NCBI GenBank assembly: GCA_013407085.1 | Contig: JACCGJ010002683.1 | Span: 18,840-82,839, forward strand | Source: Atriophallophorus winterbourni | Lineage: Eukaryota > Platyhelminthes > Trematoda > Plagiorchiida > Microphallidae | Direction of reading: 5' to 3' | DNA: 64,000 nt | Shown here: in pieces, positions 22,655-33,812 of the stretch | Numbering within the stretch: position 1 is the first letter of the stretch | Layout of the letters: each line of letters starts with the position of its first letter | The notes under the pieces: generated by a model | The model's input: the letters and a program-made list of their open reading frames with translations, nothing else | Told to the model about the DNA's origin: nothing | Database searches by the model: none | Made by a program: the position numbers and the translations under genes

Positions 22655-22822
22655 GTGATACTTGAATGCCACTGTTGAAGAGGGTACAACGAACCACGAT
22701 GTTCAAACACAGAATCACCTAGTGATTCGTGGCCAAGCAAACAAGGCGCTTATGGATGACCAAAGTTATGTGTTGCACACATTTTGGGGATGTGAGCAAC
22801 ACATAACTTTGGTCAACTTCAC
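22655..22822 (+). repeat. Copy of the 241-bp repeat with an inverted end
   Basis: ACTTGAATGCCACTGTTGAA, CGAACCACGATGTTCAAACA, GGCGCTTATGGATGACCAAA follow unit 2 at 34,445-34,560 almost exactly. The copy then folds back on itself (see the hairpin at 22,758-22,814). Confidence 0.85.
22758..22814. repeat. 25-bp-arm hairpin
   Basis: 22,758-22,782 (GACCAAAGTTATGTGTTGC...) and 22,790-22,814 are reverse complements with a single mismatch, loop TTTGGGG. Both arms correspond to the GACCAAAGTAATGTGTTGCT word of the 241-bp repeat, so it is an inverted junction of two repeat copies. Confidence 0.9.
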
Positions 22823-22917
22823 ATTCGGGTTTGTTTTACGTACATGAACATGGAGGCCATACCTAGTCGCAATGACACTGATTATAACAGGCACATCATG
22901 ATTATTAATGTCCTCAG

Positions 22918-23050
22918 CCTTGAGCCAGCTGGCGCACGTCCCGGTCTGGTTTATATCACATGACTGAGTTTGGGTCAACTGTCTGAGTTTTGTGGCGTGT
23001 CCACGTGATTCAAAACACGATGCGCCGGTTGCTCTCGAGACGGGCTGCGT
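22918..23050 (+). repeat. Interspersed repeat Y, copy 1
   Basis: CCTTGAGCCA..., then TATCACATGACTGAGTTTGG, GTCAACTGTCTG, CACGTGATTC and GCGCCGGTTGC. It aligns by eye with 25,623-25,755 over about 130 bp in direct orientation, including AGTTTGGGTCAACTGTCTG exactly. GC-richer than its flanks and of unknown class. Confidence 0.8.
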
Positions 23051-23639
23051 TAGGTATATTGTGATTTGTTTTGCTAGAATCGATCGAGCGCACGTTCTCT
23101 CGGGTGGCAGTACTAACGCCAAACCCTCCCTAGCAGATTCAAACGATTTAACATTTTGGACCTGCCTAATGTATGTCTTTCATATATATTTGCCTCAATT
23201 TCACATGTGCATGAACTGTGCACACAGCGCATTACAGTGGGGTATAGACACCGAATAGTGCAGATTAAAGACAAAAGAATTGCCATCTAATCCCGGAATA
23301 GTTCAATACTACGGCTTGAAAGATCGCTACATCACACTTATCAGCCTAGTATGCAAGCTGTTATCTGGGCCTTCATCGAAAAAATTATCGGTGTCTGGGT
23401 GCTTTGTAAAGTCATGGTGGGACATCATTGCCAAACAGTTTATATTAAAATATTCCATTTCTTGGCCAGGTAAAAAGTAGTTTTATACTAAAAAAAACCT
23501 TACCCCGCATACTCAATGTACACGTGCATCTTGTTGACTCGATTTAAAATCGTGCAACATAGTTCGTCGCATGTAGCAAGATTTCACTATTCCATGGACG
23601 AAAGTTCGAACTCAACCTACAAGATCTAGCACGTTTACC
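23051..23639. other. No gene recognised
   Basis: No supported feature; the two plus-strand frames here (22,992-23,258; 23,280-23,480) show no family features. Confidence 0.5.
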
Positions 23640-23960
23640 TTCAAATGTTTCACAAGGAAAATTATTTACCAAACACTAAGCAACATATCCAAACACATAA
23701 GCATTCAAAGGCTTCGGCTATTCCACATTATCGATTGGGAAACCACGTAAATATTTCTCGGCTGGAGTCTGCATCACTTGGAACTTCTAACTGGAAGGAA
23801 TCAAAATATAGAAATTTGCCGTGGTTTTCAGGTCGAATATCCATGAATATATGGTAACCCATACATTATTCGAGTGTCCCTATTGAACACTTGGATGTTT
23901 AGATGCTTGTATTTTATATATACCGTCATCCAGCCAACTGCTTTTCTACCATAAACGCAC
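23640..23960 (+). mobile_element. CR1-like LINE C-terminal tail, heavily decayed
   Basis: HKHSKASAIPHYRLGNHVNI resembles the THSKALSIPHSRLDIRRNFF segment of 15,655-15,700. GTCTGCATCACTTGGAACTT corresponds to the VCITWN block in another frame. The UTR words ATATATACC..CTGCTTTTCTACCATAAACG follow at 23,918-23,957. Several frameshifts. Confidence 0.7.
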
Positions 23961-24224
23961 TCTGCTCCGAGTTTCGCCCCATCGTTGACTTTGGTGCGTC
24001 CGAGGAAGTCGAAATCAATCACATCAGTATTATTTCAACACAAGAAATTGGTAAGAGAGGTACTCAATACATACTTGCACCCAGTTATTAACTATACAGC
24101 GCAAGATTGAGCACCACGGTCGGAAAAAGACATTTCACTGCTCGAAAGGATTTAGCTAAACAAAAAATATTACCAATTTGTATAATCTAACTTTGCGCAG
24201 CACTGGGCTGGGATTGGGCATAGG

Positions 24225-24400
24225 CGCATCCAGCTGACCTAATACTACATACGAATAATTCCACAGCGGCATAACCCACTCAGTCACCTCTCTAAAATTG
24301 GTTCCAACTTCCGACCCGCAGTCACAATCTGACACATCACCAATACCACATTCCTGGTTAAACCCATCACCTGTAATTTTAATGGCAGCTCGTTATTATG
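24225..24400 (+). mobile_element. CR1-like LINE fragment
   Basis: CTCTCTAAAATTGGTTCCAA then CCGACCCGCAGTCACAATCT is nearly the reverse complement of 7555-7600, i.e. the FKKLVPISRPAVTI block. Flanking codons fit LTLIL upstream. Roughly 170 bp survives. Confidence 0.65.
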
Positions 24401-24644
24401 CTTTGTGTGCGCCAGAACAATGGTAACACCCAGAAATTCAACCGCATAAAATTTAAAAGGATGAGTCGAAAAACTTACGATCTTTTCAACAAGACTAATC
24501 TGTGGTTGTATACCTAGAAGTTTACCTAAAACGAACATATCTTTTGCAAACTACCGCAACAATGGTCGACTTCTTGCAACTCACAGTAAAGAATACACAC
24601 CATTTTCCATTCACATATGTCAACATGCTCTGAGAGCAGCTTTT

Positions 24645-24735
24645 CATGCATTAGTCACTCTGTCCATCCACGATATGTAGAACGACATGGAAAGCATTCA
24701 TGTACAAAAGTACGCACTGTACACCATCACTTTTG
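24645..24735 (-). mobile_element. RTE-like LINE fragment
   Basis: CACTCTGTCCATCCACGATA and GACATGGAAAGCATTCATGT match 58,265-58,345 (ACTTTGTCCATCCACAATAT; GATGGAAAGCATTCAGCTTC). It corresponds to the HLRSIRRIL..DKVTNTEVL region on the minus strand. Confidence 0.6.
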
Positions 24736-25622
24736 TTTAGTTCTATTTTATACGTACAACCTATGATATTGTACATATATTTGCTTTATTTCCTATAATT
24801 CCAAACCATTGAATCAACCTGGGGTGATAATCCATCGCATAAATGTTATTAGTTTCCGCGTATTTCTCAAAATTTTGCCTTAGGGATTTGACTTTAGCAT
24901 TCACTACTATTCTGCTCAGTGAGCAAATAAACCTTATTTGACCATTGAAAAATTTCCCGTGTTATTCAACACAACGGCGAAATTAGTTAGTTATCCAACA
25001 ATGCATTACTTCTTTTTCTATGGCTTGCCAAGCTAATTTCGCGTACTTGGGTTTATCTCGTGCGCGACTCAGCTATTCACAGAATCCAAAAACCGATCAA
25101 CAAGTCCCTTGACGGATTCGAGCATTAATTTCGCACAAACCCGCATTTACGACCTTCGATATGGATTCGATCGAGTGGTTTCGAACTGGGTCAAATAATT
25201 CCAGCACAAGAGCAATAACACCCTACACGTGGACAAAATCAATTTATTTGCACCGGAAAAAGAACGGGGCAAAATTGTTCAATCAAAAGGCGGAGCGGTC
25301 TCAAACGAAAACATTTCGGTATCGGTAGCTTTATGGCAGGCGGTAATTCACATTACAATTAGACCCAGGTGTTTCAAACGCGCGCATTCATACGCGATAA
25401 GCCAGCTTAAATAAAATACGGTTTCCGACAAATAATTTAGCTTATTGCTAGTACAGTGAAAAGTTGCAATGCATTCAAATGACTGCAAGCCAAACCAAAA
25501 TAAACCATTAGCTTTCAGTGAGTTTTATAACTTAAGGGTTGTTTTGTCAGTGTTGTGCGCGTTAGAGTTGGCCGTTCCCTGTGCACACAGAACCGAAACT
25601 GATGCACAAGGTCATTTGATAA
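24736..25622. other. No gene recognised
   Basis: No supported feature on either strand. Confidence 0.5.
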
Positions 25623-25755
25623 CCTTGAGCCAAATGGCCCATGCGGACTCACGTCCCAGCCGGGTTAGTATCACATGACTCAGTTTGGGTCAACTGTCTG
25701 GATTTGTAGTGGGCTCACGTGATCCGAAATGCGGTGCCCTGGATGCGGCTTATTA
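25623..25755 (+). repeat. Interspersed repeat Y, copy 2
   Basis: Second copy of the repeat at 22,918, same orientation, with an extra CATGCGGA segment near the start. Shared words: AGTTTGGGTCAACTGTCTG and TCACGTGAT. Confidence 0.8.
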
Positions 25756-27235
25756 AATATATGATGCGAGCCCACAACAAAATGCGATTGATTAGGATTT
25801 TACATGTAAATCAGTTTATTCGCATTTTGTGACTAACCTCAGAACAAGAGAAGAGGGTAAAAGAAATCGGAATGACTGAAGAAAGCTTCGCAATGGACGT
25901 TATGTTGATGTGAAATTCTTTCTGTAGAATGACTATTCAGCTATATTCCTTAGGTCATTGAAGTATAGCATTACTAACTGTACATAAGAAGTCTTCATAT
26001 ATTGGACTTCAATTTAAGGGCGATGCTTCTAACGAAATTTAAAAACAATAATGAAGAAGACCGTCACCCTTAGCAAGGTATGAATAATGTTTACCAACCA
26101 ACCAGCAATCCCGGCGAATTCAAATGTATATCACGATTTCTCTACTCATTGTTGAGACAGCAGATGTTTGAACTTGCTCAAGGGTGTGTGAGCAAATTTC
26201 ATTCTGGGACTGGGAACAGTTCAATCCTAGCCTAGCTGAACAGCGCGGCTACTTTGGTAATGAGCCCCCTACAAGACACAAAGATTTGGCTGAAAAATTT
26301 AACAACAGCTGAAGTGACAGGCATTAACCTAACCGATGCGTTCATGGAAGATTAATTAGTCAACATTCAACGCCTTGCAACATATAATGCAGTACTTGAC
26401 TAACTTTATGCAACACCAAATCAACCAGATCGTATAAATCAAGTTTTCTGCCTGGTCACCGTAGCGAAAAAAACAGACGCCCCACTTCCTTTAATCGGGG
26501 TACGTTGCACGACGCGTCGTCAATTTTTAAGTCTGACAATTGACGTAGGCAACGTTGTATTAGCGGCGCACCACATGCCGCAATTGACATAGCACCTGAA
26601 ACTTATACGACCGAACATGTGACTCAACACACATGCTTATACAATTGAACAACAAGTGGAATAGAAATGAATTTACGTTCCACAACGGCACACGCACGCA
26701 ATGGCAAGTTATAGTTGAACACCGGCATGCGTGTTCGATCAGATCACATGTCTCTGATGTCACCTAGCGACAATGTATGCATGACAGCATTGTGTTTGAC
26801 CACACCTACCGTCATCACGATTGTAGATTTAGTATCAAGTTTTCGGTTACGTGTAAGGAATTTGAAGGCTCGTGGAGTTAAATTAGAGTTGATTGTTTAA
26901 GCGATCGTAAAGAAATCGTTCTCGGAGCTGTGTGACTGAATAGGAGCGCTCAATTTCTCATAGATACTAACTTGGGTTTTCAATCAATCACAGTGTTAAT
27001 AAATCCAATATCGTAAATCTCGCTGGAAGCACGGTGTTAAATGACAGTGTCAGATTAATTGGTCGCTTGCAACACCTATATGTAACCTAATCCCGATGTT
27101 GCCCCTCATACTGACAAAATACCGCTCAGTTATGATGATCATTCAATTTTATTTTATATACATATTTTTGTATTTATCTTTCTATCATTTGATTATTATG
27201 AAACTAATTGATTTTTCAAACAGAAATGTTGAACA
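25756..27235. other. No gene recognised
   Basis: Contains a 12-bp palindrome ACGACGCGTCGT near 26,508 and opposed TCAATT/AATTGA words beside it. No coding feature. Confidence 0.5.
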
Positions 27236-27310
27236 AAGTAATGTGTTGCTCACACACCCCGCAAATGTTGAACTTTTAAACTTGAGTACTTTGTTAATCA
27301 CCTACCCATT
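27236..27310 (+). repeat. Fragment of the 241-bp repeat
   Basis: ACAAAGTAATGTGTTGCTCA then CACACCCCGCA matches 34,555-34,580 and 34,310-34,342. It lies just upstream of a CR1 copy. Confidence 0.6.
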
Positions 27311-27324
27311 TTCATTTCATTGCC

Positions 27325-28690
27325 GTTCCGACGTCAGAAATCGCAGGCCGGTGACACTGCTCTCATCTGTATCCACAGTTCTCGAACGAATAATAACTGC
27401 AGAAATGATCGAACATCTAGAAAAAAGCATCTTGTTAGTTTCCTATCCACTAATTTGCTGAAAGTATGAATGACTGGATGAGTGTTGTGGATGCAGGCCG
27501 GCGTATTCGGGCACGTTGCCACGACACTGTCAAAGCTTTCGAAAAAGTCAATCATAATTAGCTCTTAACCAAGCTATAGAAATATCGCGTTTTTGGGATA
27601 CTAAACGAATGGATGCGTAACTACCTTACCAACCGATACAACAGAGTTCATGGGGATGGTCTATTATCGAAGCAAATCGGTGTCCCTAGCGGTGTTCCGC
27701 AAGGATATGTGCGCGGACCAAAACAGTTTCTGATTTACACGAACAATTTATCAACACCAAATGATGGTTCTGTTCGCTGATGACGTAAAAATATGGAGGT
27801 AAATCAACCTCATCCAGGACTGCTTCTGGCTGCAAAACGACCTGAATGCACTTCACGACTGGTCATCAGAAAACAAACTGCCGTTAAATTCTCAAAAGTC
27901 CAAAACATTGCTGATCTACCGCGATCCCGGTTTTTATTACCCTCACCAGCTCGGAGGATTATGCAGCCGAGAAATGGACCTACGTGTCTGGATTTGCGGT
28001 AGTTTGACAAATGGCCTACAATTTGAAGTTGTTTACAAACGCGTCTATCGTCTGCTAGGTCCGATACCACTGATTTTTGAAAGTTCTCCGTAGGTTAATT
28101 TCCTTTAATGATGAACGCATATATACACCCGGGTGTAGACTATGCTGACCAAGCCTGGACACCATGGCTCCAGAAAGACATTTTTCATCTGGACAGTTTA
28201 TATATCATCGGGCGTCTAAGCTTGCCTACGGTTTTCATAGTATGCCATACGTTGAGTGGGTCAGACAGCTGAACCTAAGGACTCTTTCACAAAAGAGAAT
28301 ACGAGGTGATTGTGTTCTCGCATATTGAGTCTTTTCTATTGTTTCCCACCTCTTGATGACTTATTCGAACTACTAACAACATCCGAGGCTGGAAATACCA
28401 CACTCCAAACGGAACTTCTGGGGGTATTTCTATTCGGTACGTGTGTGTTTTGTTTGGAATTCCTTACCTGCCAATTTGGTAAACTTCACTAATTCAACTT
28501 TATTTCAATCGAAACTTGACGATTTCATGAGCGATAACACTGATCGTACACCCAACTAGTGACAATTCATTTATCTACCTGACAAAATTCAAGAGGAACA
28601 ATTCATAATATATATACGTACATATTGTTTTATCCATATTTCATTGGTTATTGCAAAATTACTTGCATTTTCAACCACAAATTTTTAATG
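27325..28690 (+). mobile_element. CR1-like LINE: RT, post-RT domain and 3' UTR
   Basis: Reading through several frameshifts and stops: RNRRPVTLLSSVSTVLERII (27,338), VKAFEKVNHN (27,530), LNEWMRNYLTNRYNRVHGDG, SGVPQGYVRGPKQFLIYTNN (27,695-27,750), and LFADDVKIWR (27,770-27,800) with the FADD catalytic box intact but in another frame. Then come LHDWSSENKLPLNSQKSK, GVWICGSLTNGLQFEVVYKR, QKRIRGDCVLAY (28,290) and YFYSVRVCFVWNSLPANLVN to SKLDDFMSDN, ending at a TAG at 28,558. The UTR ends near GGTTATTGCAAAATTACTTG (28,645-28,680). It is the longest plus-strand CR1 with recognisable RT motifs A, B and C; the endonuclease is missing. At least three frameshifts and five stops: inactive. Confidence 0.85.
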
Positions 28691-29559
28691 TTGAATGATG
28701 AATTAGCTGTTTATCCACATCAGACTACGGAACCCTACAACGTTTGAGTTTATCGCCATTGTTGCAAGTCGGACGCGATACAGTGAAATGATTTCACCTG
28801 TTGTTCAAGACGCTATGTTGTCGCAGATAAAATTTCGACTTTTTTCGTTACCCATTTTACACCCGGGTATGTTACAGAAATAGAATGGAGCACTTTTTCT
28901 TTAACGCACAACCGCAATGAGATATTTTCAACGTCTGTCGGATGACTAACGTGCTAACCAATAGACCCGAACCTCTTGAATGTAACAAAACAACTTCTAG
29001 TTTGTGTAAATCGCAAACCAACTTATTGGCTGTCTCGTACTTATCAAGCGCAAACACACACGCGACCTTAAACGCGGTTAAAGTGTACCACAGATAAGTC
29101 TCGAGAATCAACTCTTTGCACAATTTTATTTTTCAGCTATCGATTTGAAATACTTTGAATATCTTTTGAGGATTATAAAATCAAATACGCATTCTGGATT
29201 TTTTGCACACTCCATCCCAAGAAGGCTTAGTTAATAGCTCATTGCAATGGTCAGTGTAACCTAGTAATATTAACGTTCCAGAGAACGTTACCCCCATTAA
29301 ATTCGTACGATTCACGACGCTCACCGGGTTCTGCCTCGTCATCCGAAATTGATTCTATATCGATTTGCGATCCCGCAATAACTCGCCAAACGTCATTTAA
29401 TCTTCAACAAAGTGTAAATCGGTTTTCTGCAACAAAAACGTGACAGTATTGCTGTTCATTGTTCCAGTGCACAAATGTTGAAGTTTTACTCGTGGTCAAG
29501 TGGATACTATTTTCTATTTTTCGATTGTTTCTGCTCGTTTTCTCTTATTTTTAATAAGT
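28691..29559. other. No gene recognised
   Basis: 28,848-28,935 resembles 281-370 (TACCCATTTTACACC(C)GGG..., then a TTTCTTTAACGC..CAATG word also seen at 40,380). 29,270-29,288 is a small inverted repeat (TAACGTTC..GAACGTTA). No coding feature. Confidence 0.5.
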
Positions 29560-29812
29560 TGGCTCCTCGGATTTCACTCAACGTAAGGTCCGACATTCAA
29601 GGTCATGGTTGCGTGCTGGATATCCTCAACTCCAAACAGAATTTTGGCCTATATGTTTGTTCAGCGCGTGCCTGTTTTATTTGGAATCCGCGCCCCGAGG
29701 ACGCGTTAAACTCTACGAGTTCAATTAGACGTCATATACTACTTATTAATAACATCTGACTTCAAACAAAAATTAACCATCGTGCTGTTACTGGAATGTT
29801 GCAAATGACGAA
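29560..29812 (+). mobile_element. CR1-like LINE C-terminal tail
   Basis: The last 60 codons of the frame ending at 29,759 give SKQNFGLYVCSARACFIWNP, then RPEDALNSTSSI, the C-terminal block of a CR1 ORF2 (FxxSVRVCFIWNSLPED). The following UTR (TACTTATTAATAACATCTGA..CTGCTGTTACTGGAATGTTG) matches 20,560-20,650. 5' truncated. Confidence 0.75.
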
Positions 29813-30741
29813 TTTTTCATTACTATGATGGAATCTAAATCGGTGAAGATTGTTACACAAAGCGACACACTTATCACCTCGTATGGGGATCAATCGAACT
29901 AGATTAGAATATTGTTCCAGTCAATTAAATATCAGGATACGGAAATCGTGACACTTTAGTTTTGTGACCAGCTGAGCGCAAGTTGTCCGAACAGATGGCG
30001 TAATCTTCTAATGTCCGAATAGACAAGAAAAGTACAATGCTGGACGCTGTGATAAAACATGGTTTAAGCTTCACTTTCAAACGGAGTGATTTCACGTTCA
30101 CTCAAAACACTCGATAACCAACTACAGAATAGATCAGCAAGAAACATGCAGCTACGCATAGTCAATTATACTGGCTAACAGCCGTAGAACTCATACCATT
30201 TGCGGTACCAACGGTTTTCAACCTGGGCAAGATGGAAAATCTACTGGCCCTAGGTATTGCATCGAGCACCGTTTTCGCAAAGATCTTCATGAGAAAAACG
30301 CCACCAATTCTACCATGTTTCTGCCGTGAATCTTTTCCAGATAAGACTCGCCAAAATGTCACCGCCTACCACCAAAAATGATTATAAAAAGTAGGATATG
30401 AAACTTGTACTTTTAGTTTTTATTGAAAAATGTGAAAATTGGATGTCATTAATAATTAGTATGAAAAGGTCCGTATTTCGGTACCTTTGCAACCAAACGA
30501 ACTCACACAATTTGAGATGCTTTTACGGCGAGAGATTTGCGTTTCATGGATCTCGACGTGCAAACCTGAGACGCCAACAATTGTTGGAGTCTGCAAACGC
30601 TGTCATGTGAAAATTTCGCAAAGAAAGTTCTTCCAGTCAACAGCGGTCCTGCGGCCAATCGGTAATTCCTCTGAGCAGAATTTGATTGTTACCAGGTTTT
30701 TTGACTCGCAATAAATGAATAGAATTTGAGTGTCAGTTTGG
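29813..30741. other. No gene recognised
   Basis: No supported coding feature; several small frames without family resemblance. Confidence 0.5.
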
Positions 30742-31374
30742 AGCTGTCATGAGAGATTGTGGCAGTCAATACTGGATGACTGAAACGTACCGAAACAGAA
30801 TTGAAAGAAGAAAATACATCATTTGAGAGTTCACCTCTGGATCAAAGTCGAGTACTTTGATATATATTGACATTAGAAATAACAACAGAACCTTGGACAG
30901 GGTGACAAGAATTTTTAATCTTGAGGAACATTGTACATATCGTATTATCGAGTTGCATTTTTTATCAACTGTTCAATAAAAATATGAGTTTGAAAAAAGA
31001 TATATTGAAGCAAATTTGATAAACTATCGTCTATAAAGAGACATTTTGGTAAGCTATGCAAAAACTACTCTTACCATGTGATTGGAAAAATCTAACGTGT
31101 TTTTTTCGAAATTTGTAATCTGCATAGAAATAATACGAAAACCTCTCGTGTATAGTGGCAGGAAACACCTCTTACGATCAGAAAAAGCTCCACACGTTAA
31201 CCAGTTGTGGATACAACAGTTCAGTAGTTCGCATCTTATGCAGTTCATCGATCAGAGTGTGCTTGATAAAAATCGATCGCAAATGCAACTGCGCAGCTAC
31301 TCGCGTGAAAGTGAACGATTATTTGTTTGGCCGTTTGTAACGTTTCGCGCTAGTGGCACTAAAACCACGGAACG
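30742..31374 (+). repeat. Large inverted repeat, left arm
   Basis: Aligns by eye as the reverse complement of 32,120-32,740 along its full length. Paired landmarks: AGAGATTGTGGCAGTCAATA (30,752), AATCTTGAGGAACATTGTAC (30,918), GAGTTGCATTTTTTATCAAC (30,950), AAATCTAACGTG, CTCTCGTGTATAGTGGCAGG (31,144) and GTGGCACTAAAACCACGGAA (31,353). The minus-strand frame 31,054-31,248 reads LTCGAFSDRKRCFLPLYTRG, which is also open in the other arm. Element class is unknown; no TIR signature of a known superfamily is recognised. Confidence 0.9.
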
Positions 31375-32119
31375 GCACTTTCACTTTCACTGGAAAATAT
31401 CCTCTATCACTTTCAAGTCCTTCTGTTTTTCCGAGAAACCGATAGCCAATTCAATATTCCTCATTATTTATTAAAATTAGTCTTTATGAAAAACGTTACC
31501 TGGGAAATGCTCTAACCGATTGCTTTCAAACCATGACTTTCATAAAAAAATTTCAATGTATTTTCGTCTTTATTCGTTTGATAACAAGCAACGAACTCTC
31601 GCTGCAAGAGTTAAACGTGAACTGACTATAAACAATTTATCAAACGAGATCCACTCACTGTCATTTTCCACACTCAAACGCCACGTTCGAGGTTTCCACG
31701 TGACCTTTCCCCGAAAGTCCATTGTAGGTATTCGAGACTGCCCGCTGAGAATCGGGACAGGTTTTCGCCGGAAACAAGAATTGTTCACGTACTAAACACC
31801 GCACCGTCTTTCACGACACAGCGTGAAACGAATCCTAGTTTGACAAACAAATTATGGTTAGCATGCCAGAATTTGTCTGTTCTCTAAATGGCAGTTAAAT
31901 TACCGATCAAGACAACTGCTTACAAAATTTAATAACCAACGTAAGCCACAGTGTAGTTTTGCCCGTTATATAATCCAAAGATTTCTAAAGGTTTTTCCGA
32001 TTTCAAACAACAATATCGATTAATGAGAACTGTTATTCTATATTAATATATTTATTTATTTATTATTTAATATTAATATATTCTATATTAATCAGTAACT
32101 GATAGTTAGCAATGTCAAA
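31375..32119. other. Spacer of the large inverted repeat
   Basis: About 745 bp between the arms. The frame 31,520-31,795 (plus, 91 codons) is open and basic (RTLAARVKRELT; RKSIVGIRD) but not recognised; a minus-strand frame overlaps it. 32,040-32,098 is a TATTAATATAT-rich tract with local dyad symmetry. Confidence 0.6.
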
Positions 32120-32740
32120 CGTTCAGTGGTTTTAGTGCCACCTGCTTTACAAACGGCCAAACGAATTATCGTTCACTTTCACGCGAGTAGCTGCGCAGTT
32201 GTATTTGCGATCGATTTTATCAAGCACACCTCGATCGATGAACTGCAAATGATGAACTGTTGTATCGACAACCGGTTAACGTGTGGAGCGTTTTCTGACC
32301 GTGAGCGGTGTTTCCTGCCACTATACACGAGAGGTTTTCGTATTATTTGTATGCTGATTACACATTTCGAAAAATCGCTAAGCACGTTAGATTTTTCCTC
32401 TCACACTGTAAGAATAGTTTCTTGCATAGCTAACCAAAATGACTCTTTATAGACGATAGTTCATCAAATTTGCTTCAATGTACCTTTTTTAAACTCAGAT
32501 TTTTATTGAACAGTTGATAAAAAATGCAACTCGATAATACGATATGTACAATGTTCCTCAAGATTAAAGATTCTTGTCACCATGCCCAAGATTCTGTTGT
32601 TATTTCTGATGCCAATATGTACCAATGTACTCGATGTCGATCCCGAGCTGAAATCTTAAATATGTTCGAAACAAAGTGTTTTCTCCTTTCGGTACGCTTC
32701 AGTCATCCACTATTGACTGCCACAATCTCTCACCACAGCG
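32120..32740 (-). repeat. Large inverted repeat, right arm
   Basis: Reverse-complement partner of 30,742-31,374. The plus-strand frame 32,126-32,452 contains NRLTCGAFSDRERCFLPLYT and continues as RGFRIICM, in register with the minus-strand frame of the left arm apart from a two-residue difference after HFEK or NFEK. Divergence between arms is visible but modest (scattered substitutions and small indels). Confidence 0.9.
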
Positions 32741-32799
32741 GTCTTAGCTATTTACATTTGACCCAGCAAGACATGTTTGGTGCTGGGCTACACATTAAT

Positions 32800-33025
32800 T
32801 TTATTATCAATAAGTGTCTTAAGCGCTTGACAGTGAAGCACTCTATGACACTTAATTTGAAGATCGTGGTTTACTTGAAGACGCTTATTAAACGGTGGTT
32901 CCAAGTATAACTCTGCTTGGTACTGCGCAATGTTTCGAGGTTCACTTAACCTAATCTTTACTCTATCCACCTAATAGCAACAAACGGCCAGAAACCAATC
33001 GGGGAGTGTAAGCAACACATGACAT
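32800..33025 (-). repeat. Copies of the 241-bp repeat, minus orientation
   Basis: TTAAGCGCTTGACAG..TTGAAGATCGTGGTT, then GTTTCGAGGTTCACTTAACC, CAGAAACCAATCGGGGAGTG and GTAAGCAACACATGACATAA. These are the end of one unit followed by the start of the next, read in reverse, so two partial tandem units. Confidence 0.75.
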
Positions 33026-33344
33026 AAGTTTAACATATCCTTCTGATGTTGGCAACTTTTACAAAATTCAATATCTCAGTTAGTGACCGCTATTCTGAAC
33101 ATTTTTGATTCTCACATGTTTGAAAAAGAGCTTGCTAATTATTGTCATAAAAGAAGAATCACAGTGAAAACGTTCATTCGAAAATATTCGTAAGTTCGAT
33201 TTCGAGTAACATGATGCTTGCGAGAATTCCTTTTTCTGTATTTCTGTGTTTTCGTCTATGCCCGTTGACTGATTCGCGGTGACTTGCGATATAAACTGTC
33301 ATTTAAGGATTGTTGTTCCTTTTCACTTCGCTTTCAATCACGGT
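33026..33344. other. No gene recognised
   Basis: AT-rich, no supported feature. Confidence 0.5.
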
Positions 33345-33531
33345 TCATTTTGATGGCATGGCCAACTGATCTAAAGGAGGATGGATAGAGTGTTGATTTT
33401 GTGTCCCACTCAACAAGAAACGAATGATCTTAAATTCCACCTTCATCGGTGAAACATCGACTTGGGATTCTGGGCAAGTATTGATTTTATGAATCTCACC
33501 AGTGTAACCATTTCTCTTTTGCGAAAATCTC
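33345..33531 (-). CDS. Possible terminal exon or chance frame, unrecognised
   Basis: Continuing on the minus strand beyond the LINE remnant, the frame reads about 60 codons (KRNGYTGEIHKINTCPESQV ... PPLDQLAMPSK) to a TGA at 33,345. The composition looks protein-like (balanced charge, few repeats) and the LINE homology stops at CATGGTCG just upstream. No strong acceptor site is seen (CGCAAAAG is the nearest AG). I do not recognise the product; chance is a serious alternative. Confidence 0.15.
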
Positions 33532-33812
33532 CACGACCATGGATGTACATCACATTCACATGAATTTTCATGTTCTACAGCTTTTTGCATGACTAAACAA
33601 TCCGATTCGGGAGGAACAATCTCTCTCGCAGCGCTTGTAACGATAGTTGCACGTCAGCGGCGTGATCTGCGTTCAGCAGCCAAGAGCTGTATCTGCTCCT
33701 CCCCAGCTTGCAGATGACGCTTTACACAATGCCTCCAATGTGAGCGGTCAAGAGCAAGTTCTTCCCAACTCGCCGGGTCAATGCCAAGAGCTTTCATATC
33801 TTTTTGGCAAAC
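33532..33812 (-). mobile_element. RTE-like LINE C-terminal end with zinc-finger region
   Basis: The reverse complement encodes the KDMKALGIDPASWEELAL-like block (near 33,790), a WRHCVKRHLQAGEEQ-like helix, then RCERDCSSRIGLFSHAKS-like finger codons and ...CATGAAAATTCATGTGAATG. It aligns well with 46,730-47,020. Mismatched frames and truncation at both ends; only about 280 bp. Confidence 0.8.

Noticed and set aside
31082..31474. 130-codon plus-strand frame in the left inverted arm
   Set aside because: The equivalent frame in the right arm is shorter and shifted; the opposite-sense frame is better preserved, so this one is probably a shadow.
33537..33660. CRISPR-like or regulatory repeat at the LINE remnants
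   Set aside because: The similarity between 33,540, 46,980 and 57,800 is explained by the shared LINE 3' end; there is no regular spacing.
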